Under the pieces are notes generated by a model. That model was not told the DNA's origin and made no database searches. It worked only from the letters and a program-made list of their open reading frames with translations. From positions 4,712,001-4,776,000 of the forward strand of contig JASGHP010000001.1 of assembly GCA_047602295.1 (NCBI GenBank): DNA of 64,000 nt, in the 5' to 3' direction. Shown piece after piece: positions 17,353 to 26,399 of this stretch. The translations under genes were made by a program, and so were the position numbers. Position 1 is the stretch's first letter. Each line of letters opens with the position of its first letter. The DNA comes from JACMLD01 sp047602295. Lineage in GTDB: Bacteria; Bacteroidota; Bacteroidia; Chitinophagales; Chitinophagaceae.

Positions 17353-17741
17353 CTGGGCTGCTTTTTTTCTTCCTGGCTTTTTAGTGAAGCTGCTTCTTTG
17401 TCTTTGTCCAGTTGCTGTTGTTTAATAGCGGCAACAGCAGCAGTATTATCATCCTGCAGTTTGCTTAAAGCCAGGTACTGGCCAGCTACAATACCCTGCA
17501 CTTTTTTATATTTTACGGAATCTGCAATGCCCAGGTTGCTTACAATTTTACCAGCCCTGTCTGCAATAGTTTTTTGATAGGAATCGTTTTGCTGCGCAAC
17601 TGCGCTAAAAGAAAAAGAAGAAAATATACCAACTGCAATAAATAAAATGAAAAAACGGATGGATGTGGAAACATGGATAGTACGAGAGGAAACCATCCCA
17701 AAGGATTGCTTATTCATATTTGCAGGCAAAAACCATTTCAT
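17316..17741 (-). CDS. N-terminal part of frame-broken DUF3826 protein; first gene of the pectin operon
   Basis: A 141-residue frame with a signal peptide (FFILFIAVGIFSSFSFSAVAQ); ATGs at 17741, 17717 and 17696 all precede it, the last giving the most normal signal length. The mature part starts the DUF3826 fold (IADRAGKIVSNLGI, YKKVQGIVAGQYLALSKLQDD). After EEKK the frame runs into 14 unrelated codons and stops, while the -1 frame continues with AAQLVQLHNNY. The zero-frame sequence at the junction is GAA AAA AAG, preceded by A: a canonical A_AAA_AAG slippery heptamer. It heads the transcription unit that includes susCD, with the shared 41-bp element about 100 nt upstream. Confidence 0.7.
   Translation of the reverse strand: MKWFLPANMNKQSFGMVSSRTIHVSTSIRFFILFIAVGIFSSFSFSAVAQQNDSYQKTIADRAGKIVSNLGIADSVKYKKVQGIVAGQYLALSKLQDDNTAAVAAIKQQQLDKDKEAASLKSQEEKKQPSWCSYIIIISLN
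17362..17368 (-). other. Slippery heptamer A_AAA_AAG at DUF3826 frame junction
   Basis: Seven A residues followed by G in the mRNA, in the phase used for -1 ribosomal frameshifting. A -1 shift here joins EEKK directly to AAQLVQLHN and restores the family sequence. I see AGGA only about 2-4 nt upstream and no strong hairpin just downstream, so stimulators are weak or absent. A one-base sequencing deletion would look identical. Confidence 0.6.
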
Positions 17742-18142
17742 TTCGAAAGCGTTTTTATATCGTTAGCGATGATGAAATGTTGCAAAAGCAGTCAATATTT
17801 CAATCATCATGCTAAAGGTAAACCCCTGCACAAGGGTTAACAATGTAAGGTTTTGCTAAATTGATGGAAGATTTTACTATTTGACCAGGACTAAAAACCC
17901 GGCAACGATTGCGTAATTTCTTTTCTTTGCAAAGCAGCGTTTGAAGCGGTGGCAGTAGCCGACAAAGCATTGTTAGCGGGGAATAAGGCAGTAATCACAA
18001 GTTTTCCTGACTATATAATATTAGCACTTCCATTCCATACCCGCAACAATATAATGCCATAACAAGAACACAGTGCCCGGCATGGATTATTTTCCTGCAA
18101 ATAAATCACTGGCAGAAAGCAAGCTGGCAACAGATTCACAGA
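17742..18142. other. Intergenic region upstream of the pectin operon
   Basis: About 400 nt with no gene I can support. It holds the shared 41-bp element (17841-17881) and, just before the operon start, the word GAAAGCGTTTT (17745-17755), which resembles a LacI-type half-palindrome. The rest up to the YjbR-like gene at 18143 shows no repeats or clear terminator. Confidence 0.6.
17841..17881 (-). promoter_or_regulatory. Shared 41-bp operator-like element, copy 1
   Basis: On the plus strand it starts CAATGTAAGG and ends GATGGAAGATTTTACTATT. It matches 43388-43428 at 36 of 41 positions without gaps. Inside it two direct half-sites, AGGTTTTGCT (17848-17857) and AGATTTTACT (17869-17878), start 21 bp apart, two helical turns, a layout that suits an AraC-type dimer or hybrid two-component regulator. 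It lies about 100 nt upstream of the first gene of the pectin operon and in the same orientation relative to transcription as copy 2. Confidence 0.7.
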
Positions 18143-18460
18143 TTATTTCTTAGGCTTCAGCACATCATTATAAGCAGACAATAAAGCTTCCTGTACAATT
18201 TCTTTTGAAACTTTATCAAGCAAGAAAGTAGTAGCGCCTTTTTCTCCCCATTTATTAGGAACCGGGAAAATACCTTTGTCCATTTTACAAAAGAGTTGTT
18301 GCTCTTGCGGGGTTAAGAAAATATTGGCCGTGTTATCTTTCTGCAGGTAGGTAGCAAACATCCTTTTTTGGGTTATTTTAAAACCTATCCTTTCAAAATG
18401 CGGGCATGATTCCGTGCCCTGAAATGAAAGTGCCAGATCAAAAAAATCTTTTTTTGTCAT
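18143..18460 (-). CDS. MmcQ/YjbR family protein
   Basis: A 105-residue protein matching the MmcQ/YjbR fold throughout: FFDLALSFQGTESCPHFERIGFKI at the start, MFATYLQKDNTANIFLTPQEQ in the middle and NKWGEKGATTFLLDKVSKEIVQEALLSAYNDV at the end. Family members are small cytosolic proteins with a CyaY-like fold proposed to bind DNA; the biological role is unclear. It is on the same strand as the regulator gene 92 nt upstream and need not relate to the pectin operon. The length is near the family norm. Confidence 0.85.
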   Translation of the reverse strand: MTKKDFFDLALSFQGTESCPHFERIGFKITQKRMFATYLQKDNTANIFLTPQEQQLFCKMDKGIFPVPNKWGEKGATTFLLDKVSKEIVQEALLSAYNDVLKPKK

Positions 18461-18552
18461 AAAACTATTTTGGGTTGGCCTGTTGTAACGGGCTCCAATA
18501 TTTTGATTTTTTTTGCAATCCCAAGTTTTGCTATTTGTTCAAACCTGCTTCC

Positions 18553-19224
18553 TTATCTTTTTGCATCCTGCTCAGCGGTAAGTTTATCTTTAAGTTCCTG
18601 GATAATTATTTCATAATTGTGCAGACTACTATCTGCTATTTGTATATCGTTTTCAAAAAGAGTAATTTTTTCGTTCTCCCCAACTAAAAGTTTGTAATAT
18701 TTACCACGCCAGTTTTTGGATACCACAGCATCTTGTTGCAAAACTGTATTTGGTCGCTTCTCTATTTTCTCAGGAATTTTGTTTTTACCTGATGTAAACA
18801 GCACTATAGCTATTAAAATAAACAGGCCGCCCAATACAGCAAAAGCGTAAACTTGCCTTGTTGAGGTCTTTTTCTTTGCAGGCTCCGTTTTTTTTATCAG
18901 CAAATTATTACTAATGCTGGCATGCAGTATATAGCCCTTCTTTGGTACAGTTTGAATTATTTTTTTATCGGCATCGCACAGTGCTTTTCTTAAAAACGAA
19001 ATCGCCTGGTTTAAACCATCTTCTGCACCTCCATAATTATCCCATACTTCAGAAATAAGCGTTTCCCTGCTAACCATCTTTCCTTCATTTACGGCAAGAA
19101 TGCATAAAATTTCAATTAGCCTGGGTTCCAGCCTGGTTTGCAAACCAGTCTCCGTATTTGTGAGGAGATTGAGTGAAGCATCAACTGAAAACTTATCATT
19201 CAGGGTAAAAATCGAATTTTCCAT
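18553..19224 (-). CDS. Membrane-anchored winged-helix regulator (CadC/ToxR-like)
   Basis: A 223-residue protein with an N-terminal OmpR/PhoB-type winged-helix domain (about 1-100: LEPRLIEILCILAVNEGKMVSRETLISEVWDNYG, then the wing IIQTVPKKGYIL), a linker, one transmembrane helix (about 127-147, VYAFAVLGGLFILIAIVLF) and a periplasmic tail of about 75 residues. The architecture is that of ToxR/CadC-like one-component regulators that sense outside the inner membrane. I choose the ATG at 19224; the open frame reaches a TTG at 19239, but that codon lies in a probable -7 promoter box. It is divergent from the serine hydrolase gene, its most likely target. The periplasmic tail is too short for a large sensor domain. 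Confidence 0.8.
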   Translation of the reverse strand: MENSIFTLNDKFSVDASLNLLTNTETGLQTRLEPRLIEILCILAVNEGKMVSRETLISEVWDNYGGAEDGLNQAISFLRKALCDADKKIIQTVPKKGYILHASISNNLLIKKTEPAKKKTSTRQVYAFAVLGGLFILIAIVLFTSGKNKIPEKIEKRPNTVLQQDAVVSKNWRGKYYKLLVGENEKITLFENDIQIADSSLHNYEIIIQELKDKLTAEQDAKR

Positions 19225-19236
19225 GCTGATTTTTTT

Positions 19237-19244
19237 CAAATTTA
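19237..19244 (-). promoter_or_regulatory. Bacteroidota -7 box for the winged-helix regulator
   Basis: The minus strand reads TAAATTTG, an exact match to TAnnTTTG, 12 nt upstream of the ATG at 19224. No clear -33 TTTG is visible at the usual spacing. It supports the ATG start over the upstream TTG. Confidence 0.5.
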
Positions 19245-19319
19245 CTGAATGCCGAACGCTTAGAGACTATCTATAGCTAAACAAAAGGTTTTAAATAGCA
19301 GCAAAACGCCTGATGAGGG

Positions 19320-19327
19320 TAGTTTTG
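19320..19327 (+). promoter_or_regulatory. Bacteroidota -7 box for the serine hydrolase gene
   Basis: TAGTTTTG matches TAnnTTTG exactly. Transcription would start near 19333, leaving about 20 nt before the ATG at 19353 and excluding the GTG at 19329 as start. No clear -33 element is visible. Confidence 0.5.
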
Positions 19328-19352
19328 TGTGCTAAAATGTAAAAGCCTAAAA

Positions 19353-20861
19353 ATGAAACTACCATTGCTGATTCTTTTATTGCTTATCAGGACAATTTCA
19401 TTTGCTCAAAACCATGCCCAAACGTTAGACAGCTTGTTTAACTCTTTGCACGATTACAAACAAATAAACGGCAACGTGCTTGTTTCTGAAAACGGAACTC
19501 CCCTGTATCAAAAGTCGTTTGGGTATGCAAACTTTAAAACCGGGGTGCTGAATAATATAAATTCAGGTTTCTCCCTCGCTTCCATTTCAAAAGTATTTAC
19601 ATCAACTGCCATCTTACAGCTAAAGGAAAAAGGCAAGCTGGCATTAAACGACTTTGTTATCAAATATTTTCCCGATTTCCCCTACCCGGAGATTACTATC
19701 AGGCACCTGTTAACTCACACATCAGGCTTACCCGAAATTGATATTTTCAGGCAAGAAGTAAAGGAGAACCCAAACAAAGTTTTTTACAACAACGATTTTT
19801 TACCCACCCTCAAAAAAGTAAAACGGCCTTTGGCTTTTAAACCCAACGATAAATACCAATACACAAATGCCAATTACATTTTATTAGCCTTGCTTGTTGA
19901 AAAAATTTCAAAACTTAGTTTCCAGGAATATTTGCAGAAAAATGTTTTCAATCCTGCAAAAATGACTAACACCTATTTTCAAAAAGACGTTTCGCAGGCA
20001 GGAAATAAAAACCGGGTTATTGATTATGACTACCCGTTTCTATTTTCTTCAGCATTGGAAAATGTGGATAGCTTAAAAAATTACAGAACAAGGATGTTGA
20101 ATTTAAGCGGCTTTGTTGGCAACGGTAATATTATAACAACCAATACCGATATGCTGAAATTTGACCAGGCGCTTTATGGAGGAAAGCTGATTACACAATC
20201 ATCATTAACGGAAGCATTTACCCCAAACAAACTAAACAACAACCAACTAGTTGAAACAAACCTGGGCGGAGAAAAAGCTTCTTATGGTTTAGGCTGGTTT
20301 ATTTTAACAGACAGTTCTTCAGGGAAAATTGTAGGACATACCGGAGGTGTGCCAGGTGCATTAAGCATTTTACTACGCAACATCAGTAAAAATAAAACTG
20401 TTATTTTCTTTGATAATGCATTCAACAAAAGCCTTTATAAAACTGGCGTAAACGCAATGAACATTCTTAACAACAAACCTGTGTCAACGCCCAAACAATC
20501 TTTGGCACAAGCTTATGGCAGTACTTTGGTTGAGAAAGGCGTTGATATTGCTTTTATAAAACTACTGGCATTGAGAGACGATTCTTTGCATTATTATTTA
20601 AGCGAAGACGACATGAACGATTTAGGTTTGCAGCTTCTTTATGAACCAACTTTTGATGGGCACAATGAACTTTCGTTGGAAGTGTTAAAACAAAATATTT
20701 TGTTATTCCCCAATAGCTTTAATACTTATGACAGTTATGGCGAAGCATTAGCCAAAGTAGGAAAAAAAGACGAGGCGATTTTTATGTATCAAAAGTCTAT
20801 TAAACTTAATCCAGACAATGAAGGTGGAAAAAGAATGTTGCAGGAGTTATTAAAAAAATAA
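19353..20861 (+). CDS. Secreted serine hydrolase (class C beta-lactamase fold) with C-terminal TPR
   Basis: A 502-residue protein from the ATG at 19353; an in-frame GTG at 19329 is less likely because it overlaps the promoter. Signal peptide 1-19 (LLILLLLIRTISFAQ). The beta-lactamase/DD-peptidase fold spans about 22-370 with the three active-site motifs: SxxK as SISK (Ser77-Lys80), YxN as YTN in KYQYTNANY (about 178), and HTG in VGHTGGVPG (about 330). The last 100 residues include a TPR-like unit (NTYDSYGEALAKVGKKDEAIFMYQKSIKLNPDN). Such proteins are peptidases or esterases acting on peptides, cell-wall or ester substrates; the substrate cannot be told from sequence. It is divergent from the winged-helix regulator. 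Confidence 0.85.
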   Translation: MKLPLLILLLLIRTISFAQNHAQTLDSLFNSLHDYKQINGNVLVSENGTPLYQKSFGYANFKTGVLNNINSGFSLASISKVFTSTAILQLKEKGKLALNDFVIKYFPDFPYPEITIRHLLTHTSGLPEIDIFRQEVKENPNKVFYNNDFLPTLKKVKRPLAFKPNDKYQYTNANYILLALLVEKISKLSFQEYLQKNVFNPAKMTNTYFQKDVSQAGNKNRVIDYDYPFLFSSALENVDSLKNYRTRMLNLSGFVGNGNIITTNTDMLKFDQALYGGKLITQSSLTEAFTPNKLNNNQLVETNLGGEKASYGLGWFILTDSSSGKIVGHTGGVPGALSILLRNISKNKTVIFFDNAFNKSLYKTGVNAMNILNNKPVSTPKQSLAQAYGSTLVEKGVDIAFIKLLALRDDSLHYYLSEDDMNDLGLQLLYEPTFDGHNELSLEVLKQNILLFPNSFNTYDSYGEALAKVGKKDEAIFMYQKSIKLNPDNEGGKRMLQELLKK

Positions 20862-20896
20862 AAAATTGCTGATGCACACAAAATTATTGTTGTCAA

Positions 20897-23320
20897 TTAG
20901 TTTGTATGAAGAACAATACGCACTGGCGTCATACCCTCACTCTTGGCGGTTACAATAATCTCTCCCGGCTTTCCATTTGATTGTATTATTGCCAGCCCCA
21001 AACCTTTCCAGCAACGGCGCTCCTTGCTTTTGAAGGGTGTAAGGTCTGCTTCATAACCATTATCTGTAGCTGCAATTTCACCGGCACCTTCTACACTCCA
21101 TTGTATAGTATTATCTGCATCCGGCACCAGGTTGCCTGCAGTATCCAATACTTTCACCGTAACATAAGAAAGATCTTTTCCGTCTGCATGTATGCGTTGG
21201 TTATCGGCAGTTAATGCCAGTTTAGTGGCCGCACCTGCTGTGTGTATCTCTTTTGTTAAAACAACTTTTCCATTTTTCCTTGATACGGCTTTTAATGTTC
21301 CTGGTTCAAAAGGAATGCGCCACATTACATGCAAATCATCGTTCATCTTTTTTTTCACCCCCAGCGACTTGCCGTTTAAAAACAACTCCACTTCATCTGC
21401 ATTGTTATAGTAAGCCCACACATCTACTACCTGCCCGGGCTTCCAGTTCCAATGCGGAAAAATATGCAGCACTGGTTTATCAGTCCACTCGCTTTGGTAC
21501 ATATAATATACATCTTTTGTAAAACCCGCCAGATCTATAATGCCATAATAAGAACTGCGGGCCGGCCACTGGTAAGGAACAGGTTCTCCTAAAAAATCAA
21601 AACCACTCCACACAAAAGTACCTGCAATAAAATCTCGCTTTTTAACTGCCGCCCATGCTTTTTCATGCGTGTTTCCCCAATAGGCAAACGTGTTATCATA
21701 AGCAGCACAGGTAAAGTCTTTATTGCCGGTGAAAGTATCCTGCACTTTATAGCTGGGTGGCCAAATACGGTTGGTATCCGAAGGAAATTGGTACACGCCT
21801 CTTGTTGCCAAACCCGAAACTGTTTCCGATGCTATTAGCTCTTTACCCGGAAAACGGATCAGCAAACTATCGTAATCATAATCTTTATAGTTAAACCCCA
21901 ATACATCTAACGCATTTGATTGTGCAATAAAATTTTTCTCAGGATGCGTTTCCGTCATAGCGCTTGTTACCGGCCGTGTAGGATCAAACGCTTTCACTAT
22001 ATCCACCAGTTCTTTAGTAAATACTTTTGCAGATGAATCAAACTGTTCGCGTATTTCATTGCCAATGCTCCACATAAAAATGCTGGGATGGTTTCTGTCT
22101 CTCACCACCATATCCTCAAGATCTTTTTTATACCAGGCCGCAAAATCTTTGCTGTAATCAAACTTATTTTTTCTTTTTTGCCACATATCAAACGCTTCGT
22201 CCATTACCAAAAAGCCCATCTCGTCACACAAGTCCAGCAATTGTGGCGCAGGGGGATTGTGCGCTGTACGGATGGCATTGCAGCCCATGTCTTTTAAAAT
22301 TTTCAATTGTCTTTTTGCAGCGGCTATATTAAATGCAGCACCCAATGCACCAAGATCGTGGTGCATGCAAACGCCTTTTATTTTTAGTGACTGATTATTT
22401 AAGAAGAATCCTTTGCTGGCATCAAAAGAGAATTGACGCACACCTAATCTTACAACCACTTCATCTGTGAGTTTACCATCAACCAGCAATTTTGCTTTCA
22501 GTGTATACAGGTACGGATTATGAACAGACCAAAGCGTAGGATTCTTAAACTGGTAAGTAAAAAGATATTTTGTTTCGGTCCCTTGCAGGTTATTCATCAC
22601 CATCGTATGGTAAGATTCATCTTTTATCATTTTGCCATTACCATCCAACAATTCATATTGTACTGAAAAAAGCGCTTTGTTTTCCGCTGTTGCTTTTATC
22701 CATGCCTGAATATTCAAGCTAGCTTCCTGCCCATTCAATTCAGGAATGATATACACACCGTTTTCTTTGAAAGCAATTTTGTTTTTTATTACTAATCTAA
22801 CATCCCTGTAAATACCACTGCCGCTATACCATCTTGAATTTGGTTGCTGACTGTTGTCAACTTTAACGCTGATAACATTTTTCTCCGGCGCTTTATTCAG
22901 GAATCGGGTAATATCATAACTAAACGAGCTATAGCCATAAGGCCGTTTGCCAAGATAATGCCCGTTTATCCAAACTTCGCTGTTACGGTAAACGCCATCA
23001 AATTCAATACTGATGTTCTTATTTTTAATACCTGCAGTTAATACAAATGTTTTCCTGTACCAACCAATACCACCGGGCAATGCACCGCCCTGGTTAGTAG
23101 CGGGATTGCTTTTACTAAAGTCTCCTTCAATGCTCCAGTCGTGCGGAAGATTAAGTTTTCTCCATTGCGCATCATTATAATTCGGGTTGATGGCCGCACT
23201 ATCATTACCTAAGAAAAATTTCCAGCCTTTGTTAAAATCTGTAATAACCTTTGGCTGGCTAAAACCAGTATGCGTTATTGCCAAAAACAAAAAGCAGAAA
23301 AATATTTTTACTCGGTTCAT
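20897..23320 (-). CDS. GH2 family glycosidase (beta-galactosidase/glucuronidase type)
   Basis: A secreted protein of 807 residues from the ATG at 23320 (MNRVKIFF, signal to TGFSQ); the open frame extends 15 codons upstream into repeat-rich spacer. Jelly-roll domain (about 25-190, with GGIGWYRKTF and YGYSSFSYDIT), an immunoglobulin-like domain (190-300) and the TIM barrel (300-600). The acid/base is the Glu in WSIGNEIRE (about 418) and the nucleophile the Glu in IASETVSG (about 493). The C-terminal part (about 620-800) resembles DUF4982 plus an Ig-like domain, as in many Bacteroidota GH2 enzymes. It would remove a terminal beta-linked galactose, galacturonate or glucuronate from pectin side chains. 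It is the last gene of the region 3 train. Confidence 0.88.
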   Translation of the reverse strand: MNRVKIFFCFLFLAITHTGFSQPKVITDFNKGWKFFLGNDSAAINPNYNDAQWRKLNLPHDWSIEGDFSKSNPATNQGGALPGGIGWYRKTFVLTAGIKNKNISIEFDGVYRNSEVWINGHYLGKRPYGYSSFSYDITRFLNKAPEKNVISVKVDNSQQPNSRWYSGSGIYRDVRLVIKNKIAFKENGVYIIPELNGQEASLNIQAWIKATAENKALFSVQYELLDGNGKMIKDESYHTMVMNNLQGTETKYLFTYQFKNPTLWSVHNPYLYTLKAKLLVDGKLTDEVVVRLGVRQFSFDASKGFFLNNQSLKIKGVCMHHDLGALGAAFNIAAAKRQLKILKDMGCNAIRTAHNPPAPQLLDLCDEMGFLVMDEAFDMWQKRKNKFDYSKDFAAWYKKDLEDMVVRDRNHPSIFMWSIGNEIREQFDSSAKVFTKELVDIVKAFDPTRPVTSAMTETHPEKNFIAQSNALDVLGFNYKDYDYDSLLIRFPGKELIASETVSGLATRGVYQFPSDTNRIWPPSYKVQDTFTGNKDFTCAAYDNTFAYWGNTHEKAWAAVKKRDFIAGTFVWSGFDFLGEPVPYQWPARSSYYGIIDLAGFTKDVYYMYQSEWTDKPVLHIFPHWNWKPGQVVDVWAYYNNADEVELFLNGKSLGVKKKMNDDLHVMWRIPFEPGTLKAVSRKNGKVVLTKEIHTAGAATKLALTADNQRIHADGKDLSYVTVKVLDTAGNLVPDADNTIQWSVEGAGEIAATDNGYEADLTPFKSKERRCWKGLGLAIIQSNGKPGEIIVTAKSEGMTPVRIVLHTN

Positions 23321-23655
23321 TGAATAATCATTTTTGTTACCAACAGCGGTAATGCTATCAGGCATTCTTGCGTCGCACTCTTGTACAGTATATCTTTTTT
23401 CGACTTCAGCATCCTGTGCAGCATGCTTCTTTTATTGTTCATCATACTCTCATACAGCTATATTCAATCCTTTCGGGGTCGTGTCTGTTTTGCATTTTGT
23501 CCCGGGATTTCATCCCGGGTTAAGCACATTTAACCCAACGGGTTTTATATACGCTGCTATACTAGCCCTGAAAGGGCGCCATACATCCGCGAAGGGTGCA
23601 GCCCTTCGCAACGAAGCGAAGCAATAGTCCTTTGCAACCGGGCAATAGTCATATC
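23321..23655. other. Repeat-rich spacer between GH2 and GH78 genes
   Basis: About 335 nt without a gene. It holds one copy of the 62-nt dispersed repeat (23368-23429) followed by a cluster of short palindromes: TCCCGGGA and CATCCCGGGTT near 23510-23522, AACCCAACGGGTT near 23530, GCCCTGAAAGGGC near 23564 and GAAGGGTGCAGCCCTTC near 23589. These resemble REP-like elements that fill spacers in this group of bacteria. Confidence 0.7.
23368..23429 (+). repeat. 62-nt dispersed repeat, copy 1
   Basis: Begins TTGCGTCGCACTCTTGTAC and ends GCATCCTGTGCAGCATGCTT plus C. It matches the reverse complement of 38988-39049 at 54 of 62 positions: the first 19 and last 22 are identical and the middle 21 match at 13. 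A partial copy of the core lies at 4484-4498. Confidence 0.85.
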
Positions 23656-26370
23656 CTATTCACCAATAGTTTTCATCTTCACACTAAAAATATAATCGCC
23701 TGAACCAACTTTCTTCGCCCTGCGTTTGCCCGGCAAATAAATTTTTGCTTTTGTATTGGCAGGAACAGAAACCTGCAGCATAAACATATCATCCTTGCGC
23801 TGCCAGGCGGATCTAATCCAACCATAAGGCGAATGAAAATTAGCTGCGGCCTGTGTTACGTTGCCAACCGGTTGCGGCCTTATCTCTATTTCTTTAAAAC
23901 CTACGCCGTCTTTTGGCTGCCTGATGCCGCACAAACCTGCATAAAACCATTCCATTAAATGCCCCAGCATAAAATGATTATTGCTAACAGATGGATAAGC
24001 CTGCCAACTTTCCGTAAGTGCGGTAGCACCATGTGCTAACTGGTATCCATAACCGGGAACATCATTTCGGCTATTCATATCAAAAATTACCTCAGAACGA
24101 CCGGCATCTTCCAATGCACGTAATACATAACGATAACCTATATCGCCCGCTGTTAAAGCATTGTTCCGGTTGCGGATATCTTTTACCAGGCTCTCTATTA
24201 CATCATTCCTGTTTTCTTTTGTAACTAAGTTCATAAACAAAGCCATTGCATTAGCTGCCTGGCTGCCACTGGCATAATATTTATTTGTTTTATCGTAGAA
24301 CCTGGCATTAAAAGAATCTTTTACTGCTACCGATAAATCGTTATACATTTTCTTATCGCTGTCGTTATGCAGCAGTGCAGCAACCTGCGACATAATCGTT
24401 AAGTCGTAATAATAAATAGCCGTTGCGGTAACGCCTTGCGGTGTTAGCTGCGATACACCGGGGTGTGCGGGGCCTATATCATACCAATCGCCCAACCCCT
24501 GCGAAAGAATATTTCCTTTGGCCTTGCTTTTCAAATATTCAACATAACGCCGCATCATGCCATAAGCAGCAGACAATGTTGTTGCATCTCCATACCATTG
24601 ATAATTGTACCAGGGTAAAATAATAGCAGCACTACCCCACTCCGGCGAGTCGCGAAAAGGTTCTGTAAACTCTACAAACTCCGGCGCAATCTCGGGAATT
24701 AAACCTTCAGGTGTTTGCGCTTCCATCATATCTTTAATCACTTTTTGACAAAGTGCTGCAATGTCAAGGTTGTACTGTACAGAACTTCCTACGAGGTGGG
24801 TTTCTTCCAGCCAGCCTAATTTCTCACGGTGCGGACAATCAGTAAAAACACTGTGCGTATTGCTTTTAATGGCCCATTTAATCAACTGATCTGTTTGATT
24901 GAACAAGGTATTGGAAGAAGAGAACGAGCCAGCAGAATCGGCTGAATTGCGTGTGTGCATCCCTGATATATATTTCACTTCGGGCATGCTGGCTGTATTG
25001 GCTTCGCCGGCAGGCACAGCGCCTTCTACCTGCAAATAACGAAAACCATAAAATGAAAATGATGGCTGCCAGCTTTCTGTTTCGCCTCCTTTTAAAACAT
25101 AAGTGTAATAACAAGGGCTGCCAGATGCTTTTTGATTAGCGGAGCCATCTTCATTGATTAACTCAGCCGGGATGATGCGCACCGTATCTCCTCTTTTACC
25201 TGCCACACTAATACGAGGTATGCCTGAAAAGTTTTGTCCCAAATCATACACCCAAACACCCGGCTTCAGCATAGTCTGTTTTACCGGTGCAAAGCTTTGC
25301 ATAATTTTTAAAGGAGTTGCATCCTGTGCTTCTAAACTTTCCGGGCCAGTTGTAATGACAACGTTCTTCCAATTGCTTTCATTAAATCCAGGTTTGTTCC
25401 AATTGGGTTGCTCCAGGCCTGCATCATAATCTTCTCCGCCATAAATGCTTGAAAAGATGTAAGGAGAAGGAGCAGTTTTCCAGGAAGCATCACTTACAAT
25501 ATTCTCAACACTGCCATCTGTATATTCAATGGCAATGCGACAAAACATTTTTGGGTAGCCAAATGCACCAGTTAATTTTCGGTAGCGTTGACCGGGAATA
25601 TAATAAAATCCATTGCCCAGCATTACACCCACAGCATTATCGCCTTGTTTTAATTGACTGCTAATATCAAAGCTTACATACAATGCATGTTTGCTGTATT
25701 GTGTCCATCCCGGATCTAAAAAATGATCGCCGGTCTTTTCACCGTTGATGCTCATTTCAAATTGGCCAAGTCCACATATGTATGCCATTGCATTTTTTAC
25801 CGGTTTGGATATGGTAAAACTTTTTCTTAGCATTGGCAATATATCTTTTCTTGGGCCCCATGTTTTCTTGCCATTGCCATGCGCAAACGGAACGATTATA
25901 CTTGTATCTGGCAATACATCATAAGCTATCCACCGGGCATTCTTCCAATCACTCTTACTGAAAAGCCCTGTGCTGAAAAAAGCAATAGCACTCCAGGCAG
26001 ATTGATTGCCTTTATTGTCCCAGGTCATTAGCTTCCAGTAATATTTTTTTGCTGGCGCTAATGCATTGCCGTTGTAAGCTACCTGTATAGAATTGCCATC
26101 GGTTTGTTGCTGAGAATCCCACACGTTGCCTACATTGTTTGCAAGACGTATGGAATCATCTGCTACCAGTATGCGATAAGAAGTTTGCAATACTTTATTA
26201 TCTGTTGATGTCAATTCCCAGCTAAACATGGGTTTAGGTGTTCCAATGCCTAACGGGTTTGAACGATAACCGCAACGCAGGTTGGTTACAAGCAATTGTG
26301 CATGCAGCGCAATACATCCACTTAATAGGCCGACAATGAAAAACAATCGTTTTATATTTTGCATCTTCAA
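23656..26370 (-). CDS. GH78 alpha-L-rhamnosidase
   Basis: A secreted 904-residue enzyme that hydrolyses terminal alpha-L-rhamnose, inverting. Signal peptide to about residue 24 (SGCIALHAQ). The family order is present: an N-terminal Ig-like domain (NLRCGYRSNPLGIGTPKPMFSW, about 28-135), the Bac_rhamnosid_N domain (KSDWKNARWIAYD to about 320), a concanavalin-like domain (to about 450), the (alpha/alpha)6 barrel and a C-terminal beta domain. The motif TDCPHREKLGWLEE (about 506-519) carries the acidic residues expected for catalysis, and PEWGSAAIILPWYNYQWYGD follows. It provides the rhamnose that the RhaT symporter upstream in the same gene train would import. Confidence 0.93.
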   Translation of the reverse strand: MKMQNIKRLFFIVGLLSGCIALHAQLLVTNLRCGYRSNPLGIGTPKPMFSWELTSTDNKVLQTSYRILVADDSIRLANNVGNVWDSQQQTDGNSIQVAYNGNALAPAKKYYWKLMTWDNKGNQSAWSAIAFFSTGLFSKSDWKNARWIAYDVLPDTSIIVPFAHGNGKKTWGPRKDILPMLRKSFTISKPVKNAMAYICGLGQFEMSINGEKTGDHFLDPGWTQYSKHALYVSFDISSQLKQGDNAVGVMLGNGFYYIPGQRYRKLTGAFGYPKMFCRIAIEYTDGSVENIVSDASWKTAPSPYIFSSIYGGEDYDAGLEQPNWNKPGFNESNWKNVVITTGPESLEAQDATPLKIMQSFAPVKQTMLKPGVWVYDLGQNFSGIPRISVAGKRGDTVRIIPAELINEDGSANQKASGSPCYYTYVLKGGETESWQPSFSFYGFRYLQVEGAVPAGEANTASMPEVKYISGMHTRNSADSAGSFSSSNTLFNQTDQLIKWAIKSNTHSVFTDCPHREKLGWLEETHLVGSSVQYNLDIAALCQKVIKDMMEAQTPEGLIPEIAPEFVEFTEPFRDSPEWGSAAIILPWYNYQWYGDATTLSAAYGMMRRYVEYLKSKAKGNILSQGLGDWYDIGPAHPGVSQLTPQGVTATAIYYYDLTIMSQVAALLHNDSDKKMYNDLSVAVKDSFNARFYDKTNKYYASGSQAANAMALFMNLVTKENRNDVIESLVKDIRNRNNALTAGDIGYRYVLRALEDAGRSEVIFDMNSRNDVPGYGYQLAHGATALTESWQAYPSVSNNHFMLGHLMEWFYAGLCGIRQPKDGVGFKEIEIRPQPVGNVTQAAANFHSPYGWIRSAWQRKDDMFMLQVSVPANTKAKIYLPGKRRAKKVGSGDYIFSVKMKTIGE

Positions 26371-26399
26371 TTTATTATCAAGATTTATTTCATTTACAT

